Assembly: GCA_963422465.1 (NCBI GenBank)
Contig: OY730175.1
Location: 2,728,001-2,792,000 of the forward strand
DNA from: Lichina pygmaea
Taxonomy: Eukaryota; Ascomycota; Lichinomycetes; Lichinales; Lichinaceae
DNA length: 64,000 nt
Direction: 5' to 3'
Under the pieces are notes generated by a model. It was not told the origin of the DNA and made no database searches. It saw only the letters and a list, made by a program, of their open reading frames with translations. The translations under genes were made by a program, and so were the position numbers. This document shows positions 1 through 10,323 of the stretch, in pieces. Every line of letters begins with the position of its first letter. The first letter of the stretch is position 1.

Positions 1-592
1 TCTTGAGAACTTTGAGTTCTTCTCTGCTTATGCTGTACAGAGGTCCAGAGAGTGCCTGGGTTCCTGGTTCCATCTTGATCTTGTGGTCAACTCCTGGGTG
101 TAGAGAAGGAAGCTTGTCAGCGTCATCCTTGCTGAAGACATCCAGGAACTTGTGGTACTGAGCAGGGAGAAGTGTGGCAGGATCCACACACTTCTTTGGC
201 TTCAACACCTGCTCAATGTCTCTCAGAGAAACACTGAACACCTGGTGATCTGGCTTGGCAGCAAGGAGAGAAAATGTGGCAGCATTGATAGGGATTAGCG
301 TGGCAGAAAGAGACTTGGGATCCTGAGACTTTCCAGTAGACATCTTGGCTTCAAGATCTAAAGAGATTGGATAGCTATTGTTTGACTTGAGGCATGCAGA
401 TCAGCAGTGATCTGACTTGAACATGATTGAGGTGTTTGTCCAATCAATGTGTGGCCTGTGCTTCTGGAGCCATGGCATCCCCAGAATCACATCATAGTGA
501 AGACCAGGAGACACAAAGAGAGAGACTTCTTCCTGGTGCACACTATGTGCTGTGGTCATGATTGTCTTGGTGAGATGTGTGGTTTGTGACAT
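1..592 (-). pseudogene. Protease and reverse transcriptase N-terminus of Gypsy Z
   Basis: The 592-401 part encodes the C-terminal half of an aspartic protease with the typical VILGMPWL flap segment. The 5' side of the protease is frameshifted. From about 380 to 1 the frame matches the connector and start of Gypsy reverse transcriptase seen intact at 21314-22264. The catalytic RT motifs lie outside the window. Confidence 0.8.
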
Positions 593-899
593 CTTGCCAT
601 CAAATAATCACTATGTGCGTGGGTAGGGGAGAGGTTCTTGGTGAAGAGATTACGCAAAGGAAGCACCAATGCAGCCAAATGCTGAACAGCCAGAGTCAAT
701 AAGAGTATTGCACTTGAATTTCCCATCTAGGATACAAGGAAGAAACAAGCACTTGCTGTCCAATTGCTGTTCTGGAGACAGATAGCCAACATGGAGATTC
801 TTTTCATGTTCTTGGGTGTGATGATGACCAAGGACTACTTGTTTTCTGACTCTGGAGTAGTCTCAACAGTGGCAGACTTGGTGGTGGTTGTGGTGGTGG

Positions 900-1791
900 C
901 AACAACAGGTATACTTTTCACTGGACAGAAGGTTGAGACAAGACCTTGGTTCCCACAGTAGAAGCAGAGGTCTTTGCTTTGGCGATGTTCTCACCCTTCT
1001 GGTGTCAGCTTAGAGTGGCTGAGTTCCATGGTAGGACTTGGTGGCCATGGCGTGAAGGCTGGCTTGATGAACCCTGGATGCAGAACTGAAGCTCCTGACT
1101 GTGGAACTGAGGCTTGGGTGGGAGGTGCTTGATGTGGACAGTGAAAGTTGGCAGAAGTGGTACACAACTGGTTGTCCTGCAGCTGGCATTCCTCAACAAG
1201 CTTCTGATAGCTGATGTCCTTGAGGTTGATGCTGACAAGCTGCTTGGCAAGCTCTTCAGAGACAGTGCATCAAAGATGGCACTTCAAGACCTTGTTGTTG
1301 AAGTCTGTGTGTGGAGCATACTGATTGAACTGCGTGAAGAACTTGGCAAAGGAATGGTTGGCCTGACACAAGGTGATGAGCTTTCTCTCAGCTAGGAACT
1401 CTGGGTCTGGGTCAGAGAAGGTGTTCCGGAGATCTTGGACAATGTTGTGCTAGTCAATGTACTGGCCAGCCATGATCTTAGCTGAGATGTAGGACTGCGC
1501 AGTGCCAGTTGTGTGTGAAAAGATGTACGCAATCCACAATGTTTCCGTGGGGTACCAGTCAGTGTTGAGTGTCATCTTGAGTGACAGTGATGTGATGAAG
1601 CTCTCAAGCTTCTCATGCGTGATTTCCGTGTTTCCGCCATCGCCACTGAAGATCTCTGGGTTAGCAGTACGTTCAGACTTGGACTTGGGAGTGGTGTTGG
1701 TAGCTTGAATTTGTATAAACTCTGCAAACATGTTGCGGAGGAACTTGTTATTTCCAGCAACTACCATGGCTTGGTCTGGTTGTTGAGACAT
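900..1791 (-). pseudogene. Gag of Gypsy Z, degraded
   Basis: This is the retrotransposon capsid/nucleocapsid protein, expected to form cytoplasmic virus-like particles. The start at 1791 (MSQQPDQ) is well placed just after the LTR and leader. The retrotransposon-gag region (FSGDGGNTEIT, then DTYW-like helices) reads to about 1450 before a TAG stop. Homologous Gag continues downstream to about 1260 and into a Pro-rich stretch. The CCHC knuckle near 920-970 has leucine in place of histidine. The reading frame is interrupted more than once, so no full-length Gag can be made. Confidence 0.8.
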
Positions 1792-1849
1792 GACAAGAAC
1801 ATGAACATGGCTTGGTGAAGTGTGTTATGGTTGGGTAGGTCTTTCGTAG

Positions 1850-2162
1850 TGTGACAAGGCAATGGCAGAGCAGAACTCAAGCCTAACTGATTCAGTAACC
1901 TTGACCTGACTTGGCTTGAGACTTGAGACTTGGATTGATGTACAAGATGAAAGACAAGGAAGGAAAAGAGAAAAGAAGAAGAGAAGCTGAGGGAGCAGGA
2001 GAAGTTCTTATAGGCAGGGGATACAGCAGAGCAAACAGGCAACAGTGCAGATGGAACTTCCCGGCAAGGTGTGTGACTAGCAAACAGGCAACAGTGCAGA
2101 TGGAACTTCCCAGCAAGGTGTGTGACTTGTGCCAGATATGCAACTGGGCCAGAACTGTGACA
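1850..2162 (-). repeat. 5' LTR of Gypsy Z (family A, long form)
   Basis: The LTR starts TGTCACAG and ends TTGTCACA when read on the minus strand, and is 313 bp long. It carries a tandem duplication of about 46 bp near its start, giving the long LTR form also seen in Y (19519-19831). A CTATAAG TATA-like box follows the duplicated part. Shorter LTRs of the family (for example 42488-42754) have a single unit. Confidence 0.9.
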
Positions 2163-3439
2163 GGCAGGTCCTGTTCCTCTGGCTCTGGCTGTAGGGGAAG
2201 AGGGAAGAATTGAGTCCTGAAAGCTTCTGTTTTCTCTTCAAAAGACTTTGCCAGCTGTCCTTGTTGTCCTATAAGTTCTGGGACTATTGGTAGGTCAGGA
2301 ACTTTGCCAGCTTTTTCTTTTCCCTATTTGGCAATTCTCCAGTAGTCCTGGGTTTCTGCTAGCTGGTGGAGATGTGTTCTGAATGTCTTTCTTTGGGCTT
2401 GTCTGATCAGACTTTTTTTCTTTTTAGTTATCTCCTCTAGTCTGGTGGTTTCCTCTTGGCCTTGGAGTACTTTTCTTCTTACTTTTCTTTCCTCCTGGAT
2501 TATTTCTTTGATTTCCTGGTTCCACCATGGTACTGCATACCTGGACTCTTTGCAAGGTTGGGTTGTCTTGTTTGCAATTTCTTGGAGAGTTTTGTCCAGT
2601 CTTTCCAGGTAATCATCCACTTCTTTCTTGCTAGTTAGAGATGGAATAGGTGGTAGGTTATCAGCTTCTTGTCTTGCTTGACTAGCATCCAGAGTTCTCC
2701 AGTTCTTTTTGTCTGTTCTGGTTTTTCTTGGAGTCTCCAGACTGAGAATTGTGTGCACTGGTCTGTGGTATGACCCTGTGTGGAATCTCATGTTAATTTG
2801 TGAGTAAATAAGAGAATTAAGTAAAGAACTTGAAATAAAAGAAAGATGAATTGCTGATGAAGGTGGTTCTAGAAGAGTTCTTGCTCTTGTTGGTGTGTAG
2901 GGAGCTATTGCCAGCTCTAGTCCTTATTTGTCTGTTAGGTCCTTGAAGGATAAGGCCAGTTCTGAGTATAGCTGGCTTGACTTTGACCAACTTGGGTGGT
3001 GGAGATTTGAGTCTGTCAGGAGAATATGTTCACCCTCTTTTTGGATAGCTTGTTCCAGTAGGTCTAGAAGAGTCTGAGCTGACTCTCTATAGTTCCTTTG
3101 GCTTGTGGGTGTGAAATAGAGGTTGTGGATCCAGAATGACTTTGTTTGAACTCTTATCTCCAAGGAGACTAGATCTTTACTCCAGAAAATTGGGCTTATA
3201 GATGACCGCAAAATTCTTCTGTTAACAAGAACAAGTGTTCTCCCTAGCTCCTGGCTTTGTAAAGAGTAGAAGGCTGAGAACATTGTAGAGATGCTTGATT
3301 CTTGGTGGGGGTTTTTCCAGAGTTCTTGCAGAGTGATGATGTCCACTTCCTGTAGTCTAGGGTTTGCCAGTAGAAGTTCTTGGCATATCTGGCTTTTCTG
3401 GACATTGTACTGGAGAAGGTTAAGTGTGGAGTAACTCAT
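2163..3439 (-). pseudogene. LINE U ORF2, endonuclease region
   Basis: The frame starts at 3439 with LLQYNVQKS, the N-terminal motif of apurinic-like endonucleases (exonuclease-endonuclease-phosphatase fold). It then shows LQELW (catalytic Glu) and LTDSNLHHPSW (catalytic Asp). A stop follows at 2924, and a further open stretch at 2791-2324 carries the linker before reverse transcriptase. Gypsy Z truncates the rest. The protein would nick target DNA for target-primed reverse transcription, but this copy cannot do so. Confidence 0.85.
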
Positions 3440-3965
3440 TAATCCTCTTGGCTAGAGTCTTCCAAGATCTCAGTAGCTTTTTTTCTGGGTATGTTGATTT
3501 GGAACTCTGAGTTCTGTGCAAGTGGGAAAGTGGGGAGCTGAGTGTTCCGTCTTGAGCTTGAGCATGCTCTTAGTACTTCCTGTTGTTTTCTTTTCTTAGC
3601 TTCTTGTCTGTCTTGTAGACTTGGCTCTTTTTCTTGTGTTGAGGGAGTCTGAGGTAGAGCTAGTCTGGGAGCTGTTGTGTACCTCCCTGGTCTTGCTAGC
3701 TATACCTCTCTTGCTTTCTGGATTGCTTCCTGTTTTTTCTGGCAGGACTTTGACCAGGCTGGGTGGTTTCCCTTGCAGTTTGCATATTTTGGTGTTAGAG
3801 TTTCTGGAGAAGTCTGGCAGTCTCTTCTGGCATGCTTCCCTCCACAGACTGTGCACTGGGCTTGGGCTTGGCAAGTGCGTGCTTGGTGTCCAAACCTAGC
3901 ACATTTGTAGCACTGGGTGACTGATGTTGCTAGCAGGGCTGGTTCTACTTCATGTAGAGTGTATC
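3440..3965 (-). pseudogene. LINE U ORF1, zinc-knuckle C-terminal part
   Basis: This continues ORF1 after the chromovirus, beginning with YTLHEVEPALLATSV. Three cysteine knuckles follow: CYKCARFGHQARTC, CTVCGGKHARRDC and a degenerate CKGNHPAWSKSC (its first Cys position reads YANC). A stop occurs at 3700 and the tail is frameshifted. The knuckles bind RNA in gag-like LINE proteins. Confidence 0.85.
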
Positions 3966-4378
3966 TGTTAAGGCCCAGGCCGGAACGGCTGAGCTGACCG
4001 AAGCGAGTGTACAGAGGTACACGGAACAATGTTCACCCGACCCGGTGGACGAGGTGGACGATGTGTAACCAGCTCGTCCAGCTCGTCCACAGGAACAATG
4101 TTCACCCGACCCGGTGGACGAGGTGGACGATGTGTAACCAGCTCGTCCAGCTCGTCCACGCAGAAAGCTGATACCCCTCGGGAGGACCCCCCCCCCTCAG
4201 GCTCCTGTATATAAGAACCCAGATAGCCGGAGAGAATAGCTCTCCAGGCTGAACGCACATTACGAGCGACAATAGCAAGAGAGTTACCCCACTTGCTATT
4301 CATCTATTGAGTCCCTGCCCTCCTCGGTCGAAGACAGGACCACCCATATTCTGTGTGAACGTGGACTGGCCTTTAACA
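3966..4378 (+). repeat. 5' LTR of the chromovirus
   Basis: The LTR runs from TGTTAAGG to CCTTTAACA and is 413 bp. It holds two 69-bp tandem units (4023-4091 and 4092-4160), a C-rich run near 4190 and a TGTATATAAG TATA box near 4205, the presumed promoter for the genomic RNA. No clear tRNA-type primer-binding site follows at 4379. Confidence 0.95.
4023..4160 (+). repeat. Two 69-bp tandem units inside the 5' LTR
   Basis: The two 69-bp units are almost identical. Each unit contains a GTGGACGAGGTGGACGA stretch and, about 15 bases later, its near-complement TCGTCCAGCTCGTCCAC, so each can fold into a long hairpin. The 3' LTR has the same pair at 9968-10105. The position upstream of the TATA box fits duplicated enhancer elements, which is inference. 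Confidence 0.9.
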
Positions 4379-4416
4379 GTTTCAGCCTCTAACATATAGG
4401 ACACCGGCTCAATACG

Positions 4417-5961
4417 ATGGCAGATCCACGCAGCCCTACCCTTTCGCAGGCAGGCCAACCTCAGGCTGCGCCTCAGGCGCAAGCCCAGGAACCACCTGTC
4501 CCTACCACCCTCACCTTACCTCCAAAGCCGTTGAAGGTAGGTACGCCGAAGAGGTACGATGGATCATGAGGGGGATTGGAATTATTCTTCTCTCAGCTTG
4601 AGCTTTACTACGGATTCAACGCCGCACAATTCCCTACGGAACAGGAGAAGGTGCTGTTCGCAGCTTCCTACCTGGACAGACCGACATTTGCCTGGTTCAA
4701 TGTCTACCTACGAGACTTCCTCGACAACAAGGAAGACCCCTCTAGCATGGAGACCATGACACGGCAGATCATTGGGAGATTCTCTACCTTCAAGACCCAG
4801 ATGAAGAAGACCTTCGGGGTCATTGATGAAGAACGAGACGCGGAACGAAAGCTCCAAGCACTACGGCAGACAGGGTCAGCATCAGACTTTGCGGCGAAGT
4901 TCCAACAGCTGTCAGTGAGGACACAATGGGGAGACAGTGCCTTGACAGCACTATTCTACCAAGCTCTCAAGGAACGAGTCAAGGATGACATCGCACGAGG
5001 AGACTGACCCACCGACCTCGAGGATATGATCGACACAGCGGTACACATCGACAACCGACAGTTCGAACAAGAACTCGAGAAGCGAGGCAAGCATGCAAGG
5101 CCATGGGGCAAAAAGACAGCGCCAGCACAAGACAAGTACGGCTTGACACCCATGGAGATCGATGCAACAACACCACAGGCAACAAAGAAGAAAGAAACAC
5201 AGAAGTGTTACAATTGCCAGAAGGTAGGACACCTTGCAGCCAACTGCCAAAGCAAGAAGAAGAAGGAAGGCAAGGGTAAGCAGTTGAATGCCACCGGTGC
5301 CTGGAAAGGCAAGGGCATTCAGGAGCCACCGAGAGCTCCCAGAGGCACGCTACCCATGAACCGGTCAGAAGCAACACTCCTCGGACAGGAGGACAATCTC
5401 AGACAGCACATCGAAAGACTGGAGAACGATCTGCAGAGGTCACTGGAGGACCTGCACACAATCCAAGACCAGATCGATAAGGTTCATTGGGAGGATGACC
5501 TGATCTCCGAATTTGACACAACAGACTACGAGATTGACATAACCGGCATGCCACCAGTTCCCGAGACACCACTACTCCGACGACAGGATGCGACCTTGTC
5601 GGAGGACGGCAAAGCAAGAGTGACGCGATGGGTGGACGACACCATCAGCATCTCACAGCCCCGAGACATCGCAGCGCAAGTGGACCTTCACCAGGCTACG
5701 ACACCAGCCTGCGGACGTCCTTATTGGAAAGGATGCGAGGACCACCACTGCAAGGAACATCTCCTAGAGAAAAGGAGAAGGCACTACTTCCCTGGCCCAG
5801 AATACCACAAGAAAGCCTGGAGCATCAAGCACCAGCTAAGCCAGCAAGGGAAAGAACGCGATGATTGCGGAGAAGACGCATGGGAGCTATGCTTCACTGA
5901 AAAATGCGAAAGACACGCGGCAGAACGCCAGGCTCAGGGCCTTGGTTGTTCAAAAAACTAG
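4417..5961 (+). pseudogene. Gag of the chromovirus (two in-frame TGA)
   Basis: The start is ATG 4417, 38 bp after the 5' LTR. The frame is continuous to TAG 5959-5961 except for TGA at 4567-4569 and 5005-5007; at both places an Arg (CGA) codon is the expected residue. A Pro/Gln-rich N-terminus is followed by the retrotransposon-gag fold (ELYYGFNAAQF to FYQALKERVKDD) and one CCHC knuckle (CYNCQKVGHLAANC) near 5205-5250. A coiled, acidic C-terminal part follows. The product forms particles and binds RNA. Gag ends immediately after a slippery heptamer, so pol is reached by -1 frameshifting. Confidence 0.9.
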
Positions 5962-5992
5962 CAGTGCTCTTCAAATCCGGAGTCGGAAGAGC
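5952..5992 (+). promoter_or_regulatory. -1 ribosomal frameshift signal between gag and pol
   Basis: A canonical slippery heptamer A AAA AAC lies at 5952-5958 in the gag frame, directly before the gag stop TAG. After a 7-nt spacer, GCTCTTC (5966-5972) can pair with GAAGAGC (5986-5992) to make a 7-bp stem with a 13-nt loop. The pol frame is -1 relative to gag and is open across this point. Heptamer, spacing and stem all match known -1 frameshift sites; function is inferred. Confidence 0.8.
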
Positions 5993-8900
5993 AGGCAAGA
6001 CAACACTCCGGAGAGAAGGGGTCGAGCAGAGCCTTGACGCGACAGCCTGCAGTCCGCATTTTCGCATCAGGATGAGAGTCAACGGGCACCTGACAAACGC
6101 CATGATCGACTCTGGAGCTACTGGCAACTTCATGTCAGAAAGTTTTGCCAGGAAGCACAAGATCCCGACTCAGGAAAAGAGGAATCCATACCAACTAATG
6201 GTAGTAGACAGGACACCACTCTCCAACGACCAAGGACGAGTGATGAAGGAGACCAAGAACCTACGACTGTGTGTCGACAGTACGACAATCGGATCAGAAG
6301 AATTTGACTTGGTCCAGATACCACATGAAGTTATATTGGGTCTTCCGTGGTTGGAAAGTCAAAACCCAAGGATCGACTGGAAAAGAAGGCACCTAGTCTT
6401 TCCGAAGAGGAGTCTGGCAACTCGAGCAGAGCCAGAGAAAGTGAGAATCAAAGAGATCTCATATGCAGGGTGGAAGAAGCACCACCAGCAAGAGCAAGCC
6501 TATGTGGCTTGGATGAAGCCCCGAAACCATCAACTTTGCACCACGCATGACGCCGTGGGCGAGACTCAGGCACCGCAGCTGCCAAGTGAGTATAAAGACT
6601 ACCAGGAGATGTTTGGTGAGGAAGCGGTCGCGACACTACCGGAACACCAAGAGTGGGATCACGAAATTCCGCTGGAAGACGGAAAGAAACCCACACATGG
6701 CCCTATTTACGCTCTATCAGCAAAGGAGCTTGAGGCCCTAAGAGATTACCTGGACGAGAACCTAGCGAAAGGGTTCATAAGACCTTCAACATCACCGGCC
6801 AGATACCCGATATTGTTTGTGCCAAAGAAAGACGGCAAATTACGACTGTGTGTCGACTACCGGCAGCTTAATGCGATCACGATTAAGAATCGCTACCCGC
6901 TACCGTTAATATCGGAAATCCAGGACTGAATCCAAGGAGCCAAGTGGTTTACCAAGTTCGACATCCGAGGCGCTTTCAACCTGGTTAGGATGAAAGATGG
7001 CGAAGAATGGAAGACAGCCTTTCGTACGAGGTACGGGCATTACGAGTATACCGTTATGCCATTCGGCCTTACGAATGCACCGGCGATGTTCCAATCGCTC
7101 ATTAACGCCATCCTCCGACAATACCTGGATATATTTGTTACCGCTTATATTGACGATGTCTTGGTTTACACCAATGGAACCCTGGAGGAGCACAGACAGC
7201 ATGTCAAGAAGATCCTACATGCGCTCCAAGAAGCAGGAATGAGGTTACGCCTTGATAAGAGCGTCTTCCACGTGAAAGAAGTGGAATATTTGGGATCGAT
7301 CCTGACGACGGAAGGAATCCGTATGGACGATACAAAGATCACAGCAGTACGAGACTGGCCAACACCCAAAAACCTCAAAGAAGTCCAATCCTTCCTAGGA
7401 TTTGCGAACTTCTACCGACGATTCATCAAGGAGTACTCAAGGACAGCAGCACCCTTGACTGAACTAACAAAGAAGGAAGAAACCTTCACATGGGGGAACA
7501 GCCAAGAGAGAGCGTTCCAGGAGCTGAAAGAGAAGTTCACCTCCGCACCCATACTGGCATCATTTGATCCCGGACGGCGGATCATCATGGAGACAGATGC
7601 CTCAGACCAAGCACTTGGATCTTGCTTGTGTCAACCAGACGCCGAAAACCGCCTACACCCTGTCGCATACCGATCGAGAAAGTTCTCTGGCCCAGAACTC
7701 AGGTACGATGTTCACGACAAGGAGTTGTTAGCGATTGTCGACGCATTCCAGGAGTGGAGACCTTACCTGGAAGGAGCAAAGTACACAGTGGACGTGTACT
7801 CAGACCACAAGAACTTGGCTTACTTCACGACAACGAAGAAGCTAAACAGACGACAAGTCTGATGGGCGGAGCTTTTAGCTTCATACGACTTCCAGATCTT
7901 CTATCAAAAAGGATCAGAAAACGCACGAGCGGACGCGCTTAGCAGGCGGCCTGATATGATGACAGACGACACGACAGAAGAGCGCCCAATCCTAGTGACA
8001 AAAGGACAAACTCTGGTCTATGCTCAACCTCAGTTAGCGAGAACTGAAGAAATGGGTGCACTCCTGACCCTAGGCCACAACGTTGCGGCCACGAACAAGG
8101 AAGAAGTGCCAGAGAGCGCACAAGAGGACGTGATTTGACAACATCACGATGGACCTCTACACGGACATCCTGGGCGAGACAAGACCCTGGAAAAGATCCG
8201 GAGATGTTACCACTTCAACGGAATGAAGCGGAAAGTGACAGAATTTATTCGCAACTGCGAAGAGTGTGCGAAAAACAAACCGTCACGCCACAAACCCTAT
8301 GGAGAGAGTCAACAAATAGACCTCCCAGAAGCGGCTTGGGATACTATCACAATGGATTTTGTGGTGAAGCTGCCAAGGTCAGAGGACCCGGTAACAAAGG
8401 TGAAATATGACAGTATCTTGGTGGTTGTTGACAAACTCACCAAATACGCTCACCTGATCCTGTGGCGAGAGACAGGAACAGCGAGCAAACTCGCCAATGT
8501 CCTGCTCAAAGAATTGGTTAGCCAGTGAGGGCTACCCACGAAGATTATCTCGGATCAAGACAAACTCTTCACCTCGAAATTCTGGAACATGTGGACAAGA
8601 CAGCTAGGGATAGACACGAGGATGTCTACTGCCTACCATCCACAAACAGATGGACAAACTGAGAGAACAAACCAGACGATGGAACAGTACCTACGCCACT
8701 ACGTCAACCACCGACAGGACGATTGGGTAGAACTGCTACCAATGGCTCAGTTTGCGTACAACGATCAGCAACACAGCGTGACGGGCATGACGCCGTTCTT
8801 TGCGAACTACGGCAGAAACCCCCGCTGGGAAGCGATGGCGGCTGGAAGTGGCACTTCAACAAACATCGAAAAACTCACTGCTATGCATGAGGAAATGAAG

Positions 8901-9473
8901 ACTGCAATTGAATCTGCACAAAAGACAACAAGCCACCACCTAAACAGCAAAAGGTTGAAGGGACCAACCCTGGAGAGGGGGGATAAGGTCTATTTGTCAA
9001 CAAAAAACCTGCGCTCGAAGCGACCAAGCAAAAAGCTGGATCATGTACGAATCGGACTGTTTGAGATTGAGAAGCGCACTGGAGAAGTCAACTACCGACT
9101 GAGACTGCCAAAAAAGGCACGGATACACCGAGTATTCCATGTCTCGCTGCTCGAGCCAGCACCCAGCGACGCAGCAATCAAAACAGAATGGCACTTCGAG
9201 GACGACGAAGAAGAGTACGATGTTGAAAGGATCCTAGACAGCCGGAGAAGCGGACGGAAAATTGAATACCTGGTCAAGTGGTTAGGGTATGACAATGAGG
9301 AGAACTCGTGGGAACCCACCGAGAACTTCAGCCCTGCGACGAACGAGAAACTGCGGAGTTTCCACCGACAAAACCCGCAGAAGCCAGGATCGATGGAGAC
9401 AAAGGCTCAAGAGAAGCCAAAGCCTCCGAAGAGAAGAAGTCCTCCAAAGGCGGCAGGGACTCCACACGCGTAG
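5959..9473 (+). pseudogene. Pol of the chromovirus (PR-RT-RNase H-INT-chromodomain)
   Basis: One frame runs from the frameshift site to TAG 9471-9473, broken only by TGA at 6927, 7860, 8136 and 8526. Domains in order are an aspartic protease (DSG at 6108-6116 and VILGLPWL), reverse transcriptase (YIDD at 7146-7157), RNase H (ETDASDQALG, then [12 protein letters not shown]) and integrase. The integrase has its H...H and CEEC zinc site and the D, D, E positions in TMDF, SDQD and TDGQTERTN. A GPY/F-like module follows, then a chromodomain at about 9210-9330 (VERILDS, YLVKW, SWEP). The chromodomain is expected to bind methylated histone H3 and direct integration to heterochromatin. Each stop replaces an expected CGA arginine. 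Confidence 0.93.
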
Positions 9474-9858
9474 CCTCCTGCTCGAGATCCTCCTGATCCT
9501 TGATCGCAGCAAGCTCACACTTGATGGCCTCACCCTCCTTCTTGGACAACACACCCAACTGACGACGGAGACGAAGTTTGCGAGGAAGGAGAACGGACTC
9601 CTGCTCCTCGATCTCCTTCAGTTGAGCCTCAAGCTGAGTGCGCTCAAGCTCCATCTTCTCCCACTCCGACTCCGCGAGATGGAGATCGCAACGGCGACCC
9701 TTCTCAAGGCACCGACCGCAAAATGTGGACTCTGAACTGACGACACACTTGGCACAGTCACGACGACATGCGCTGCATGAAACTTTGGATACCTTGCCCA
9801 TCTTGCCAACACGAGAACCGAGGACTCCACGACGATTACAACAAGATGTCCGGGTCAT
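9328..9858 (-). CDS. Antisense ORF with Zn2Cys6-like cluster inside the chromovirus
   Basis: A 176-residue open frame reads opposite to pol, overlapping its last 146 nt and filling the gap before the 3' LTR. Residues of about 28-57 carry six selected cysteines with spacing C-x2-C-x6-C-x8-C-x2-C-x6-C, the spacing of fungal Zn(II)2Cys6 DNA-binding clusters, plus one extra Cys inside the first loop. A charged, Leu-rich helix likely to coil follows (about residues 62-115), then an acidic Ser/Leu-rich tail. The frame is open although pol has six stops. It could be transcribed from the 3' LTR or an internal promoter. Whether it is a captured host gene or a Gag/Pol regulator is unknown. Confidence 0.65.
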   Translation of the reverse strand: MTRTSCCNRRGVLGSRVGKMGKVSKVSCSACRRDCAKCVVSSESTFCGRCLEKGRRCDLHLAESEWEKMELERTQLEAQLKEIEEQESVLLPRKLRLRRQLGVLSKKEGEAIKCELAAIKDQEDLEQEATRVESLPPLEDFFSSEALASLEPLSPSILASAGFVGGNSAVSRSSQG

Positions 9859-9895
9859 GGTAAGAGAAGGGAGAGGATCTGGGGACAGAACCTTT

Positions 9896-9910
9896 GGAGG
9901 GAGGGGATGG
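9896..9910 (+). promoter_or_regulatory. Polypurine tract of the chromovirus
   Basis: The purine-rich run GGAGGGAGGGGATGG directly abuts the 3' LTR. This is the position used to prime plus-strand DNA in LTR retrotransposons. Confidence 0.8.
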
Positions 9911-10323
9911 TGTTAAGGCCCAGGCCGGAACAGCTGAGCTGACCGAAGCGAGTGTACAGAGGTACACGGAACAATGTTCACCCGACCCGGTGGACGAGGT
10001 GGACGATGTGTAACCAGCTCGTCCAGCTTGTCCACAGGAACAATGTTCACCCGACCCGGTGGACAAGGTGGACGATGTGTAACCAGCTCGTCCAGCTTGT
10101 CCACGCAGAAAGCTGATACCCCTCGGGAGGACCCCCCCCCCTCAGGCTCCTGTATATAAGAACCCAGATAGCCGGAGAGAATAGCTCTCCAGGCTGAACG
10201 CACATTACGAGCGACAATAGCAAGAGAGTTACCCCACTTGCTATTCATCTATTGAGTCCCTGCCCTCCTCGGTCGAAGACAGGACCACCCATATTCTGTG
10301 TGAACGTGGACTGGCCTTTAACA
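9911..10323 (+). repeat. 3' LTR of the chromovirus
   Basis: This 413-bp copy matches the 5' LTR with about four differences, all transitions at CpG sites (for example CTCGTCC to CTTGTCC in both tandem units). The target duplication GTATC follows at 10324-10328. Confidence 0.95.

Larger units (their letters stand above)
1..2162 (-). mobile_element. Ty3/Gypsy family A element 'Z', 5' part
   Basis: On the minus strand the order is 5' LTR (2162 down to 1850), Gag, protease and the start of reverse transcriptase, and the element runs off the left edge. It is the same family as X, Y and Q in this window. It sits inside LINE U, whose ORF2 sequence resumes at 2163. The first five flanking bases, GGCAG, would be the target duplication, but the other end is outside the window. 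Frameshifts and stops show that this copy is defective. Confidence 0.9.
3966..10323 (+). mobile_element. Full-length chromovirus (Ty3/Gypsy with chromodomain)
   Basis: Two 413-bp LTRs (TGTTAAGG ... TTTAACA) flank Gag, protease, reverse transcriptase, RNase H, integrase and a chromodomain, plus an antisense ORF. A 5-bp target duplication GTATC lies at 3961-3965 and 10324-10328. The element sits in LINE U ORF1, which reads on across it. The two LTRs differ at about four positions, all C/T or G/A changes at CpG sites, so the insertion is recent. It is rich in CpG, unlike most repeats around it. Internal TGA stops make this copy non-autonomous. Confidence 0.96.

Noticed and set aside
764-961. Valine-rich and serine-rich frames opposite Gypsy and LINE genes
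   Set aside because: These are complementary-strand shadows of Gag and Pol coding sequence and recur wherever the same family does.
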